A stretch of DNA of 64,000 nucleotides from Bacillota bacterium (GCA_021797815.1 JAJZYZ010000001.1:1-64000); one strand, 5' to 3'. Counted from the first letter of the stretch, positions 1 to 8,840 are shown. The notes: generated from the letters alone by a model not told the origin. Program-made: numbers and translations.

Positions 1-41
1 CCGCCCCCCTGACGCCTTGCTGGCCTTCTTGGAAGCGCTCT

Positions 42-126
42 GATTATGCCGAGCGCCGCCTGTCGCAGCCCGCCGCGTGGGTACGGGGCCGAAGCCGTCT
101 CGGCATAATCCGGCCCTCGGCATAAT
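42..126. repeat. Inverted/direct short repeat set: GATTATGCCGAG (42-53), CTCGGCATAATC (99-110), CTCGGCATAAT (116-126)
   Basis: Direct reading: 42-53 and 99-110 are exact reverse complements; the third copy lies 17 bp further on. Confidence 0.9.
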
Positions 127-886
127 GCGTCTGGCACCGTTGCCACGTGGCGCCTTGGAACTGGGCCTGCACCGCCTTGACGAGCCCGCGGTGGTCATCT
201 GAGATGACCCAGTCCACCCCATGGAGCCCGCGGTCCTTCAGGGTGCGGAAAAAAGCCGTCCAGGTCGCGTCCGACTCGCTGTCGCCGAGTCCCAACCCCA
301 GCACTTCGCGATAGCCCTGCGTGTTGACCCCGGTCGCCACCAACGCGCTCCAACTCTTGACTTGGCCGTCCTCGCGAATGCGGAGCACCAGCGCGTCGAC
401 GAGCAAGAACGGGTAGCGTTGGTCCCGCAGCGGCCGGGTGTTCCACGCGGTCACCACCGGGTCGAGCCGCTGGCACAGCGCTGAGACCGTGGACTTGCTG
501 AACTCCGTGCCACAGAGTTCCTCGGTGATGGCGCTGATTTTGCGCGTGGAGACCCCGTTGACCACCATCTCCATCAGGGCCAGGACCAGCGCTTGCTCAC
601 GGCGCTGGTACCGGGCGAAGAGCTCCGTGGACAGCTGCCCCTCCCGGAGTTGGGGAATCCGGAGGGTGAGCGTCCCGACACGGGTCGTGAGCTTGCGGGA
701 TCGGGTGCCATTGCGGTACCCTTGGCGGTCGTCCGTCCATTCGTAGGGCGCGGCTTGCAACTGTTCCGCGGCCTGGGCCTGCAGAATCTGGTTCAGCACC
801 TTCTCCATGAGCATTTTCACTCCGTCATCGCCCCGAAACAGATTCGGCAAATCGGCGGCATCGATGGTAACCTGATAATCAGCCAT
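44..886 (-). pseudogene. IS256 family transposase, C-terminally truncated
   Basis: ORF with mutator-family blocks (YRNGTRSRKLTTRVGTLTLRIPQLREG, VNGVSTRKI, WQRCQTH) and then unrelated residues encoded by a palindromic repeat. Confidence 0.85.
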
Positions 887-990
887 TTCCCGTTCCTCCT
901 CGTTGTCGTGGTCTTGAGCAACCCGATTGTAACGAGGGACGGGGCAATGGCTTTTTCTTTAGCCGCCTATTGACAGTAATTTACAGACTC
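127..990 (-). mobile_element. IS256-family insertion sequence, truncated at its transposase 3' end
   Basis: Mutator-type transposase ORF on minus strand; outer end reads GAGTCTGTAAATTACTGTCAATA (minus strand, from 990), resembling IS256-family terminal repeats; interrupted near 126. Confidence 0.75.
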
Positions 991-1030
991 AACTAAAATT
1001 AAGCTCACACTTGTGTGGGAGGATATCGAA

Positions 1031-1621
1031 GTGAAACTGTCGTTCTCTTATGCTTTTGCCGCTATCGGCGCCGCATTTTTTGTGAGTGTGTGGGGTGGAT
1101 TGGCATGGGCTGCTCCCCCGAGCTCTCCGCCCGCTGGAGTATCTCCCGCAGCTCAGACCTCGGGCGGAGGCGGGGGGAGTTGCTACTCCAGCTCTCTCTT
1201 GGGCACCTACTCTGGAACCCCGACTCATGGCGGCTACACTCAGATGGGGCTATACGACTTTTCGACTGGAAACACCGCAATCGGATGGGCGTGCGTGTTC
1301 GGGGGACCAGACGTCTACGTTCCCGCCACCGGGAGCTCGGTTTCATTCGAGAGCTACTCCGTTAGCGCCCCCCAGGTGTCGTCGGGCGACTCGGGCAACT
1401 ACCTGATGATAGATATCTTCCCCAATGCGAACACAAGCGACCGGTACCAGGCCGACGGACTGTACGGAGTGTCGATGACGACAGGCGCCTCTCATACAGT
1501 GAGCTTGGATGGCGTGAACCTCTCGTTCTCAAGCGGCAGCATCACCTGTCAACTCAACATTCAGTACGCCAATTACCAAGCCGCAGACGACGGGCACTTT
1601 AATACCGTGGTCAATCAGTAG
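1031..1621 (+). CDS. Secreted hypothetical protein
   Basis: ORF with GTG start after GGGAGG; N-terminal signal peptide VKLSFSYAFAAIGAAFFVSVWGGLAWA. Confidence 0.7.
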   Translation: MKLSFSYAFAAIGAAFFVSVWGGLAWAAPPSSPPAGVSPAAQTSGGGGGSCYSSSLLGTYSGTPTHGGYTQMGLYDFSTGNTAIGWACVFGGPDVYVPATGSSVSFESYSVSAPQVSSGDSGNYLMIDIFPNANTSDRYQADGLYGVSMTTGASHTVSLDGVNLSFSSGSITCQLNIQYANYQAADDGHFNTVVNQ

Positions 1622-1636
1622 GCCGGGTGCACAGCC

Positions 1637-2140
1637 ATGTCCGTAGGTCGGTGGGCCATGCTGTTCGTTCTCGCCGTGATTGTGGGCACCATGGTTGGCA
1701 TATGGCATCCGTGGGCCCCTTCTAAACCGCCGCCGCCTTCGGCATTGGCGAGTGCCGGTACGTGGCGCACGTGGAGATCGGCAGCGCGGCGGTATCCGCA
1801 TCTTGTTCGCCGTCCCAGGTGGATGCCCGGCGGATTTACGTTGGTGTCGATCAAAACAAGTGGCGGACCCCTCATCCTTTCGGCGGAGTACTGGTTGGGC
1901 GATAAGGAAATCCTCATCACGGAGACCGCAGGAGGTACACACATCCTGGCCCCCGGCATCCACCAACGCAAAATGCACGGTGCCACCTTGCAAGTCGCTG
2001 CCTGGACACCCCAAGGAACGGCGGTGCACGATGTCCTCGCGGCGTTTACCCAAGGCGGGAACACTTATCAGGCGAATAGTGATGCCGTCCCGCTGTCTAT
2101 CGTGGAACGCATCGTGCGTTCCCTCTGGAGGACATCGTAG
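1637..2140 (+). CDS. Membrane-anchored hypothetical protein
   Basis: ORF with N-terminal TM segment (MLFVLAVIVGTMVGIW); same strand as and close to the preceding gene. Confidence 0.65.
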   Translation: MSVGRWAMLFVLAVIVGTMVGIWHPWAPSKPPPPSALASAGTWRTWRSAARRYPHLVRRPRWMPGGFTLVSIKTSGGPLILSAEYWLGDKEILITETAGGTHILAPGIHQRKMHGATLQVAAWTPQGTAVHDVLAAFTQGGNTYQANSDAVPLSIVERIVRSLWRTS

Positions 2141-2302
2141 GGTTGGCTGCCCCTGGCCGGCGAGGTGCCTGACCTTCTAGGGAGTTTGCCGGCGCCAGAG
2201 AGGCCGGGATCCCGCGGTTAATCTCGCGTGGGTGCGTGGGCGGGGTCGAACGTGACGTCGACCGGCATTCTGCTTCCGGTCCGCTTCGTCGAGGGGGTTG
2301 TC

Positions 2303-2875
2303 CTACGGCGCCCCCCACGATTCGTACAGGGCTTGAAGCGCCTCGATGTTGTTGGCGTACTGCTCGACGCCGCTGCCCCAGGATTGGCTGTAAAGCCAGC
2401 TCAGAGGATCACTTGCGGGGCTCACCTTGATGGAGTGGTCGACGTTCCCGGAACCCGAGTTGTATGCGGCAAGGGCCATCGTCTCACCCAATGAGCCGTA
2501 TGACGCGAACTTTCCCATCAACCAGCGCAGGATCTCGCACCCTGTCGTCACGTTAGTTACGGGATCGTACAGTTCGTTCGTATCCGTGACTCCCCACTCA
2601 GCCGCAGTCGAAGGCTCAATCTGCATTAAGCCGATCGCGTCGGTGTAGCTGACGACCTTGGCGTTTCCCCCGGACTCTTCGGTGATGACGCCAAGCACCA
2701 GATACGGGGAGAGCCCGTATTGGGTGGCGATGGGAGGCACCAGGGGGTAGAGGGCGTCAAAGATCTGCTGGCGGCTCAAGAACCCGGAAGCAAACTGAGC
2801 CAGCAGTGCCGAAATCGCCTGGGTGATCTGGGACAGCTGCGAGTTCAAGGACGTGACGGTGTGCTGCTCGCTCAC
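2303..2875 (-). CDS. Lytic transglycosylase (SLT domain) protein, possibly 5'-truncated
   Basis: SLT motifs VITEESGGNA, GLMQIEPSTAAEWGV, LAAYNSGSGNVD. Confidence 0.8.
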   Translation of the reverse strand: MSEQHTVTSLNSQLSQITQAISALLAQFASGFLSRQQIFDALYPLVPPIATQYGLSPYLVLGVITEESGGNAKVVSYTDAIGLMQIEPSTAAEWGVTDTNELYDPVTNVTTGCEILRWLMGKFASYGSLGETMALAAYNSGSGNVDHSIKVSPASDPLSWLYSQSWGSGVEQYANNIEALQALYESWGAP

Positions 2876-2960
2876 CGCCTGCGCCTGGAGCTGGTTTTCG
2901 AGCGCCTGGGTGGTGTCCTGAACTCAGTGGAACTTCGGGACGCCCGATTCCGTCGATTTC

Positions 2961-3089
2961 CTAGCTCACTGGCGTCGTGACGACCTCGAGCCGGTGGACG
3001 TAGACCTCCAGGGCCTCGGCCAGCAGCGGCAGGTGCCGGTAGCCCGCCATCCGGTAGAGGCGGGGCTCGGCGCGCAACGCCCCCGCCGC
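2961..3089 (-). pseudogene. Transposase C-terminal remnant
   Basis: Minus-strand frame AAGALRAEPRLYRMAGYRHLPLLAEALEVYVHRLEVVTTPVS*, resembling the 'FRRxxGYRxLPxLxxAL' C-terminus of mutator-type transposases. Confidence 0.4.
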
Positions 3090-3143
3090 TCAATCTCGCA
3101 TTAAGTGGCCGATGACCCAGCGTGCGCGACGCCACGCGTTCCA

Positions 3144-3393
3144 CTATGGGAGCCCCTGCCACCGCGTGATGCGCTGCTGAAGACGCGCGCTCAAGTCCCG
3201 CGCCAGAGCGCTTTCATCGACCGCTGGATCGTCGTACGGGGCGACGCGGCGCTCCCGCAAGGCCCGGAGGAGTCTCCCGCAGTCAATTCCGATGCGGTCG
3301 GCAATCTCCCCCGTAGACAGCGGGGTCGTCTGGTACGGTCGGATGGCCGCGTCCAGGCGCAACCGTCAAGGGGATTTGGGGATTGGTCACCAT
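3144..3393 (-). pseudogene. Small HTH-like protein gene with apparent frameshift near 3363
   Basis: ATG at 3393 with GAGGAGGGA SD gives MVTNPQIPLTV; the continuation RLDAAIRPYQTTPLSTGEIADRIGIDCGRLLRAL lies in a different frame. Confidence 0.4.
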
Positions 3394-3481
3394 CACGGAT
3401 TCCCTCCTCGTTGTTGGCTCTCCCAGAGTGCCCAACGCAACCGCCGGGTGCTCGTCGCACGCATTTCCGTAGCGAGTTATG

Positions 3482-3512
3482 TAGACACGCCCTCAGATCC
3501 TGTGCCTATAAT
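3482..3512 (+). promoter_or_regulatory. Candidate sigma-A promoter TAGACA-N19-TATAAT
   Basis: Perfect -10 hexamer TATAAT at 3507-3512, near-consensus -35 at 3482-3487 with a slightly long spacer. Confidence 0.45.
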
Positions 3513-3544
3513 CCCGCAACCCTGCGAGAAAGGAGGTGTGATCG

Positions 3545-3682
3545 ATGCAAGCACAAATCACGATATCCGCGTGGCTGCTAGTGGGCATAATCGTGCTGGC
3601 GTTCGTCGTTGGCACGCTGGTAGCTCGTCCGCGCCGCGATGATCAGCTGGCGGGGGCCTTCACGCGAGGACTCCTCACGTAG
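3545..3682 (+). CDS. 45-aa single-TM small protein (not in ORF track)
   Basis: ATG 3545 to TAG 3682: MQAQITISAWLLVGIIVLAFVVGTLVARPRRDDQLAGAFTRGLLT; SD AGAAAGGAGGTG at 3527-3538 with ideal spacing. Confidence 0.7.
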   Translation: MQAQITISAWLLVGIIVLAFVVGTLVARPRRDDQLAGAFTRGLLT

Positions 3683-4283
3683 ACGAGTCGCTTCTTGGCG
3701 CGCCAAGACTCCTCACCCGGGCCATGGAGAATGGGGGTGCGTTCGTGAATCCGCGATGTGGAACATGTCGCTTCGTGCTCCAGAAGACAAATGCCGAGGT
3801 GGAGTGCCACCGGCACGCGCCGATCGCCCCGCGTGAAGAGCTGGCCCACGGCTTCGCCGAGTCCTGTCCCCGGGAGTTCGCCGGGCGGACGTGCGAGGAC
3901 GGGGGCGGGGTACGTGTACCCGCGGGCCCCCACCCGAACGGCCGGGTCTTCGATCTGCCCAGACTGGGCGAGGCTCCCCCGCACCTTGGCCACTGTGACA
4001 CCGGACAATCCCGCCTGCCGGGCAATCTCCCGGCCAGCCTGTCGCCCGACGGCGACAGGCATGGTCCCTCAACCGCCCCGTGAAACACGAGCCCGGGTGC
4101 GGCGTGTGCATCAGGAGCTATGCGGCGAAGCACGGTGTCGCGCACGCTCTCTTGGAAGCGGCTTTCCGTGTAGAGAATGTCACCGTTTGGCATCAACAGG
4201 GGAGATGCCGCGTCCACGATGCGGGCCACGTCTTCCGGCATGAGGGGAGCGCGGGCCGGGGTATTAGATACAGGAACGGTCAT
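3643..4283 (-). pseudogene. ParB-like/HTH protein gene with apparent frameshift near 4075
   Basis: N-terminal frame from ATG 4283 (MTVPVSNTPARAPLMPEDVARIVDAASPLLMPNGDILYTESRFQESVRDTVLRRIAPDAHAAPGLVFHGAVEG) continues in another frame as MPVAVGRQAGREIARQAGLSGVTVAKVRGSLAQSGQIEDPAVRVGARGYTYPAP. Confidence 0.45.
3745..4083 (+). CDS. Putative short Cys-rich (zinc-ribbon-like) protein
   Basis: N-terminus VNPRCGTCRFVLQKTNAEVECHRHAPIAP resembles small CxxC...CxxHAP proteins; overlaps a minus-strand frame. Confidence 0.3.
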   Translation: MNPRCGTCRFVLQKTNAEVECHRHAPIAPREELAHGFAESCPREFAGRTCEDGGGVRVPAGPHPNGRVFDLPRLGEAPPHLGHCDTGQSRLPGNLPASLSPDGDRHGPSTAP

Positions 4284-4596
4284 GCTCACAGCTTCTTTCG
4301 TCCGGGGCGGCATGTCCCGGGTATTCGTTCCGGGTTCTCGTCGGAGCACCCGCGGACCTCCCTCAGGCTAACCGCCACGATCACCGGTGAGGGGCTGCAA
4401 GAACGTTCAGGGGCTGTCGAGTCCCCCTCGACCAGGCTTTCGCCAAAGCGCGTCCAGACTACCCCCCGGGCGTCTGCATGAACGCCCGGACACTCGCCGA
4501 CTGCCTTCTGCTCTGACCACAGCCGGCTCTACACCCAGCTGTTGGCAGCGGCGGCGGCTGTGCTGGAGCCTTCGTGGCGGCGGTACCGCGAGGGTC

Positions 4597-6225
4597 TTAA
4601 GACGCCTGTCGTGGCAAGGCGGCCAGCGCCTCCTGCACTGCGGCCCGGAGGGCCGGGAGAAGCCCTGCGACCGCAAAGTCGACGTCTACCCGTTCGGTGG
4701 CCTGATGAGCGTCGAAGCCTATGGGTCCGATGTTCATGCCCGGGGTGTCACGCAAGACGCCGGCCGACGCGGGAATGTCGTAAAGGGTTCCCCAGCCCGG
4801 CATGGTGTTCTCCAAGAGCGTCCGCACGGCGGGCGGTGTAGGGTCGCCGACAAAGCTCAGATCCGACAGGCCGCCATAAAACGTCTGCGAGCGGTACGGA
4901 GAAAGGCCACCATCAGAGAGCGCATGATTCGCGGCTTCTGCCACGCGGGCCACAAGCGGATGTCGAGAGAAGTTGACGGCGGGATAGTAGGGCGGGGCTA
5001 AAAACAGCACCATGAGGGGCGCTTCTTCTGGGATGAGAGCGGCCACGGCGTCCATCGCCCGAACGGCCCGTGCCCGCTCATCGCCCGGCGTCGACTGAAG
5101 GGCGCGGGCGATCGCCGCGTCGACGGCCTCCGTGGAGGTGCGCGCCGCGGCCTCCCCTTTCAATTCCTGGAACGTCCACACACGGATGTCGGGTACGACG
5201 CCTTCGCCCGCCCCCGCGCGGCGGACGGCTTCGTGATAGTCCGCCATGAGACGCGAGCCGGCGTCGCGTGCGATCCCCATCAGTTCCTCCAGCACTTCCG
5301 CCAGGGGGCGATCGTGGGTCAACACGTTGGTGAGGGTGACGGCTCGAAAGGGCACCTGCACCGAGTAGCGCTCCGAGAGTCCGTACTGGAGCAGGTTGGT
5401 CGGCGGCGGCGCGGTCTCGTCGTGGTAGTGCTGAACGAGTGCCGGGTGCCACTCGAGTGCCATGGTGATCGCGGCGGCCATTGTATTGGCATTCAAACCG
5501 GACAGCGACTCTCCCACATGGGTCACCTGCCCGAGACAGTAAAAGCCCGCCAGAATCTTGCCCATAGACCCGGTGTAGAGATATTGCTGGCGGTCGCCGG
5601 GAACCCGGGGGAACACGGGCTCGGTGTTGAGGACGAGCCGGTAGATGAGGTCATGTGCCCGCGCCACCATCGAAAGCGCATCGAGGGCGCTTCGCATGCC
5701 GACGGAGTGCACTTCTTCATCCGGCACCGCGAGCAGAAGCAGATTGCCGCCCGGTCGAAACGTTCCGGCGCCCGCCTCCTCCAGCAGGCTGATTTCGCTT
5801 GCCAGTCCTCCCTTCATGTCCATGACGCCCCGCCCGAAGAGAAAGCGGCCGCTCTGGAGGTCCTGGCGCGCGTCCGGGGGGAGATCTTGGGGGTGCTCTT
5901 GGAGGGCGTTGGTGAGGCGCACCGGGGAGAATGCTAAAGCCGCGCGGGGGCCGTAGTCCTCGACTCCCACGACGTCATAGTGCGCCAGGAGGACGACGGT
6001 GTCGGGCCGGGGCGGTCCGTCCGGCCGGAAGAGAGCCGTCAGCACCTCCCGCCCGTCCCCGGTGGGGTGGAGGGAAATCGCCTCCGGGTGCGCGGCAAAA
6101 TAGGTCTGCTCGGACAACAGCGCCTGCAAATGCCGGGGAAATGCGGCCTCAAGCGGGCTTCCGGTCACACTTCCCACTTCGACCAGCCGGCCCAGCGTGC
6201 TTATCCACTGTTCGCGCGTCGTCAT
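4597..6225 (-). CDS. rocB: M20 family peptidase, RocB-like (arginine utilization protein type)
   Basis: 542 aa; M20 metal motifs LLAHYDVVG, GRGVMDMKGG, AVPDEEVHS; long RocB-like architecture. Confidence 0.88.
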   Translation of the reverse strand: MTTREQWISTLGRLVEVGSVTGSPLEAAFPRHLQALLSEQTYFAAHPEAISLHPTGDGREVLTALFRPDGPPRPDTVVLLAHYDVVGVEDYGPRAALAFSPVRLTNALQEHPQDLPPDARQDLQSGRFLFGRGVMDMKGGLASEISLLEEAGAGTFRPGGNLLLLAVPDEEVHSVGMRSALDALSMVARAHDLIYRLVLNTEPVFPRVPGDRQQYLYTGSMGKILAGFYCLGQVTHVGESLSGLNANTMAAAITMALEWHPALVQHYHDETAPPPTNLLQYGLSERYSVQVPFRAVTLTNVLTHDRPLAEVLEELMGIARDAGSRLMADYHEAVRRAGAGEGVVPDIRVWTFQELKGEAAARTSTEAVDAAIARALQSTPGDERARAVRAMDAVAALIPEEAPLMVLFLAPPYYPAVNFSRHPLVARVAEAANHALSDGGLSPYRSQTFYGGLSDLSFVGDPTPPAVRTLLENTMPGWGTLYDIPASAGVLRDTPGMNIGPIGFDAHQATERVDVDFAVAGLLPALRAAVQEALAALPRQAS

Positions 6226-6243
6226 GGTATGTCTCCCTTAACG

Positions 6244-7122
6244 CTATTTCTGGCGCCAGAGCGGTGCCGTCAAGCATGTCGGTCCGCCTGTCCCCTTGTA
6301 AGAGATCTCGGAGCCGGCGTACGTGAGCACCTCGGCCCCGGCCTCTTTGAGCGCCGCCTCGGTGACAGGATGGCCCTCCAGCATCACGAGCAGCCGGGGG
6401 CCAAGTGCCAGCACATTGGTGCCGAGGGTCTCATACTCGTTGTCTGGAACCTCAATCAGGTGATATCCCCGGAACTGCAGCCACTCCCGGAAAAACACCG
6501 GCAAGTAGCGGGAATACACCACGGCCAGGTTCCGATCCACGATGCTCAGCACCGACATCAGATGAAGGCAGGCCTCCGGGCCTTCCGCGTGGGGAAGCGG
6601 CACCACGACCACGTCGTCGGCGGCCTCCCCGGCTATCGCCTGGAACTGGCGTATCCCCTCGTCATTGGTGCGGTAGCCGCGGCCAAGCGCCACCCGGCCC
6701 TCATCGAGCCACACGACGTCGCCGCCCTCCATGCGGGCGTCACCCGAAAGTGCTCCCTGGATTGGGATGTCGAGCGCATCGAAGAACGGCCGGGCCGCCG
6801 CCGGCTCTCCCTGACGGAGCAGTTTCGAAGGGGCCAGCAGGATGGCGCCCGTCTCGGTCACCTTCACGAAATCGTGGGTGTAAAGAGAGTCGAGTCCCAC
6901 CCGTTCGTCGGCCGGCAGAAAGTCGAGGCGGGGCACATGACGGGCGATAAGCGACTGGAACCGGTCGTACTGCCTTCGGGCCTCGTCGTAGTCGGGGCAG
7001 CCGAGATACCCATAGCGCGGAGCGTCGCGGACCAGCACCTCGGGCCCGATGAAGGCGTCCTCCACCCGTTTTAAGAGCACCCAGCGAAGCGGCGCCCACA
7101 TTGACTCCGCGCCATAGCCCAT
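6244..7122 (-). CDS. Amidinotransferase/arginine deiminase-DDAH family hydrolase
   Basis: MEGGDVVWLDEGRVALGRGYRTN, HLMSVLSIVDRNLAVVYSRYLP, catalytic Cys region GTGGPTCLTAPL; ATG 7122 with AGGGGGAATGG SD. Confidence 0.88.
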   Translation of the reverse strand: MGYGAESMWAPLRWVLLKRVEDAFIGPEVLVRDAPRYGYLGCPDYDEARRQYDRFQSLIARHVPRLDFLPADERVGLDSLYTHDFVKVTETGAILLAPSKLLRQGEPAAARPFFDALDIPIQGALSGDARMEGGDVVWLDEGRVALGRGYRTNDEGIRQFQAIAGEAADDVVVVPLPHAEGPEACLHLMSVLSIVDRNLAVVYSRYLPVFFREWLQFRGYHLIEVPDNEYETLGTNVLALGPRLLVMLEGHPVTEAALKEAGAEVLTYAGSEISYKGTGGPTCLTAPLWRQK

Positions 7123-7242
7123 GACCATTCCCCCTGTACGGGAGGCGTTCGCGCCCGAACGACCGGAACCCTCCAGCCATAAGGCTCTCCCGCAGCTTCC
7201 GATCGTCACCTCCCGTCCGGCGGGTGCCGCTCCCGCGGCGGG

Positions 7243-8217
7243 TTAGGGGAACCAGTACGTGCCCTGCAAGGTGAACAAGGGCCGCCACTGCCAGTTCATA
7301 ATCCACGCCGTGAGGGCTTTATCTTGCAAAAACATTTCTTCTCTACCGACTTTGAGCGCCACCACCCCGGGCACATACGACACCGACATCTGCCCACCCG
7401 CACTCACATGAACCGTATTGGCCGGAAAGATTTGCAGCACCTGTCCCCCATCGATCTGCAGGTAAAGGACGGGCGGGCCGATGGGATCCATGATGACCAC
7501 CTTGCGGCGGGAAGCCGCCGCAAGGTGCGGGTGGACGACGATTGCTCCCTGCAGCAGCTTGGCGAGGACGTGAAGTGCCTGAGGCCGAGACCGGGGACGC
7601 GCCCACGCTTCCGCTGGGCCACCGCTCGTGAGAGCAAGATTTGTGATCTGCTCGGGTACGAATGGCCAGAGGTTCACAGGAAGGTGCTGGACGGGGTAGA
7701 CATGAGCTTCCGGGTATACGGCCCGGACCTTGCCCGTCTTGGGGCTGACCACGACGGCGACAAGCTCGGACCATTGTCCGGACACGACAACCGGACCCCT
7801 TAGCTGGATATCCCAATAGGGCGGGGAGAAGGGCGAAGCGTTTGGTAGAACGGTCTCGAAACTTGTGCGGCCCAAGAGATTCGCGCGCACGACTAGAAGG
7901 CTCGAGGCTTTGGGGTCCTGTCGACGGACAAAGCTCAACGCTCTTCGCTCCGCGGCACTCCGCGAGATGCGCGTCACGGCGGCCGCGGGCGGAGGTCCCG
8001 AGCGTTCGTGGAGGACCGCAGCGGCCAGCACGAGGACGCCTGCCGCCGCAGCCGCCGCTGCAAGGAAGGCGTAGGATCGGGGGCGTATCCGCGTCCGGTA
8101 CCTTTCCCACCAGCGTTCGGGGTCAAAGTCGAGGTCATCAGCCGGCGAAGCGATGTGAAAAATGCGATCGAAATCCCGGCGCAAGGCCGTCTCGCGGTCG
8201 TTATCGGCTTGACGCAT
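7243..8217 (-). CDS. Single-TM protein, probable anti-sigma partner
   Basis: Overlaps the ECF sigma stop; short cytoplasmic N-terminus, TM AFLAAAAAAAGVLVLAAAVL, large extracytoplasmic part. Confidence 0.65.
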   Translation of the reverse strand: MRQADNDRETALRRDFDRIFHIASPADDLDFDPERWWERYRTRIRPRSYAFLAAAAAAAGVLVLAAAVLHERSGPPPAAAVTRISRSAAERRALSFVRRQDPKASSLLVVRANLLGRTSFETVLPNASPFSPPYWDIQLRGPVVVSGQWSELVAVVVSPKTGKVRAVYPEAHVYPVQHLPVNLWPFVPEQITNLALTSGGPAEAWARPRSRPQALHVLAKLLQGAIVVHPHLAAASRRKVVIMDPIGPPVLYLQIDGGQVLQIFPANTVHVSAGGQMSVSYVPGVVALKVGREEMFLQDKALTAWIMNWQWRPLFTLQGTYWFP

Positions 8218-8671
8218 GGGGATCGTCCTCCTCGTTTTCGTGCCATAGGGCGCGAAACTGACGACGGGCACGGAAGAGACGGTCGCGGACGGCTGCCGGA
8301 GTTATCCGGTAGCGTCGTCCAATCTCAGCGGGCGACCAGCCGGCCCAGTAGAAGAGCCACAGAAATTCGCGGGTGCGGGCGGGCAGATCTTCAAGAACCG
8401 TGGCGACGAGGAGTCGTCGGTCGACGTCGTCCGGACTGCCTGCATCCGAGTCGCGCATTGCCACGACCGGCTCGCGTTGTCGGCGGGCATGGTCGACCGC
8501 CAGGTGGTATGCCACGGTGTAGACCCACCCTGGCCGGACGGAAGCCCAGGGCCGCTGGCGCCGGTGCTGCCAAAGACGCCAGAACGTCTCCTGCACGATG
8601 TCCTCGGCCGCACCGCGGTCGTTCGTGTAACTGTACGCGAGGCGAAGAAGACTCCGGCCATGGGCGGCCAT
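8201..8671 (-). CDS. RNA polymerase sigma factor, sigma-70 (ECF) family
   Basis: Region 2 LLRLAYSYTNDRGAAEDIVQETFWRLWQ; region 4 LPARTREFLWLFYWAGWSPAEIGRRYRITPAAVRDRLFRARR. Confidence 0.9.
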   Translation of the reverse strand: MAAHGRSLLRLAYSYTNDRGAAEDIVQETFWRLWQHRRQRPWASVRPGWVYTVAYHLAVDHARRQREPVVAMRDSDAGSPDDVDRRLLVATVLEDLPARTREFLWLFYWAGWSPAEIGRRYRITPAAVRDRLFRARRQFRALWHENEEDDPHASSR

Positions 8672-8840
8672 CCACTCGCCGAGCCAGTCTTCGTCGGACG
8701 TCGGGAGCCGCCCCCTTCACAAAATATAACGGCTGGGGGCGGCCATCCGATCGCGATCGCGGTCCGGTACAGTAAGGCGAAGGCCTGACATGCTGTGTCA
8801 GGAATCTCGTGCGGCCGTGACCGTGCAGGAGGGAGACGCG

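Noticed and set aside
4570-4595. GGCGGCGGTACCGCGAGGGTCT resembling a T-box antiterminator
   Set aside because: No specifier/stem I context and no downstream plus-strand gene; it lies at the 3' end of convergent sequence.
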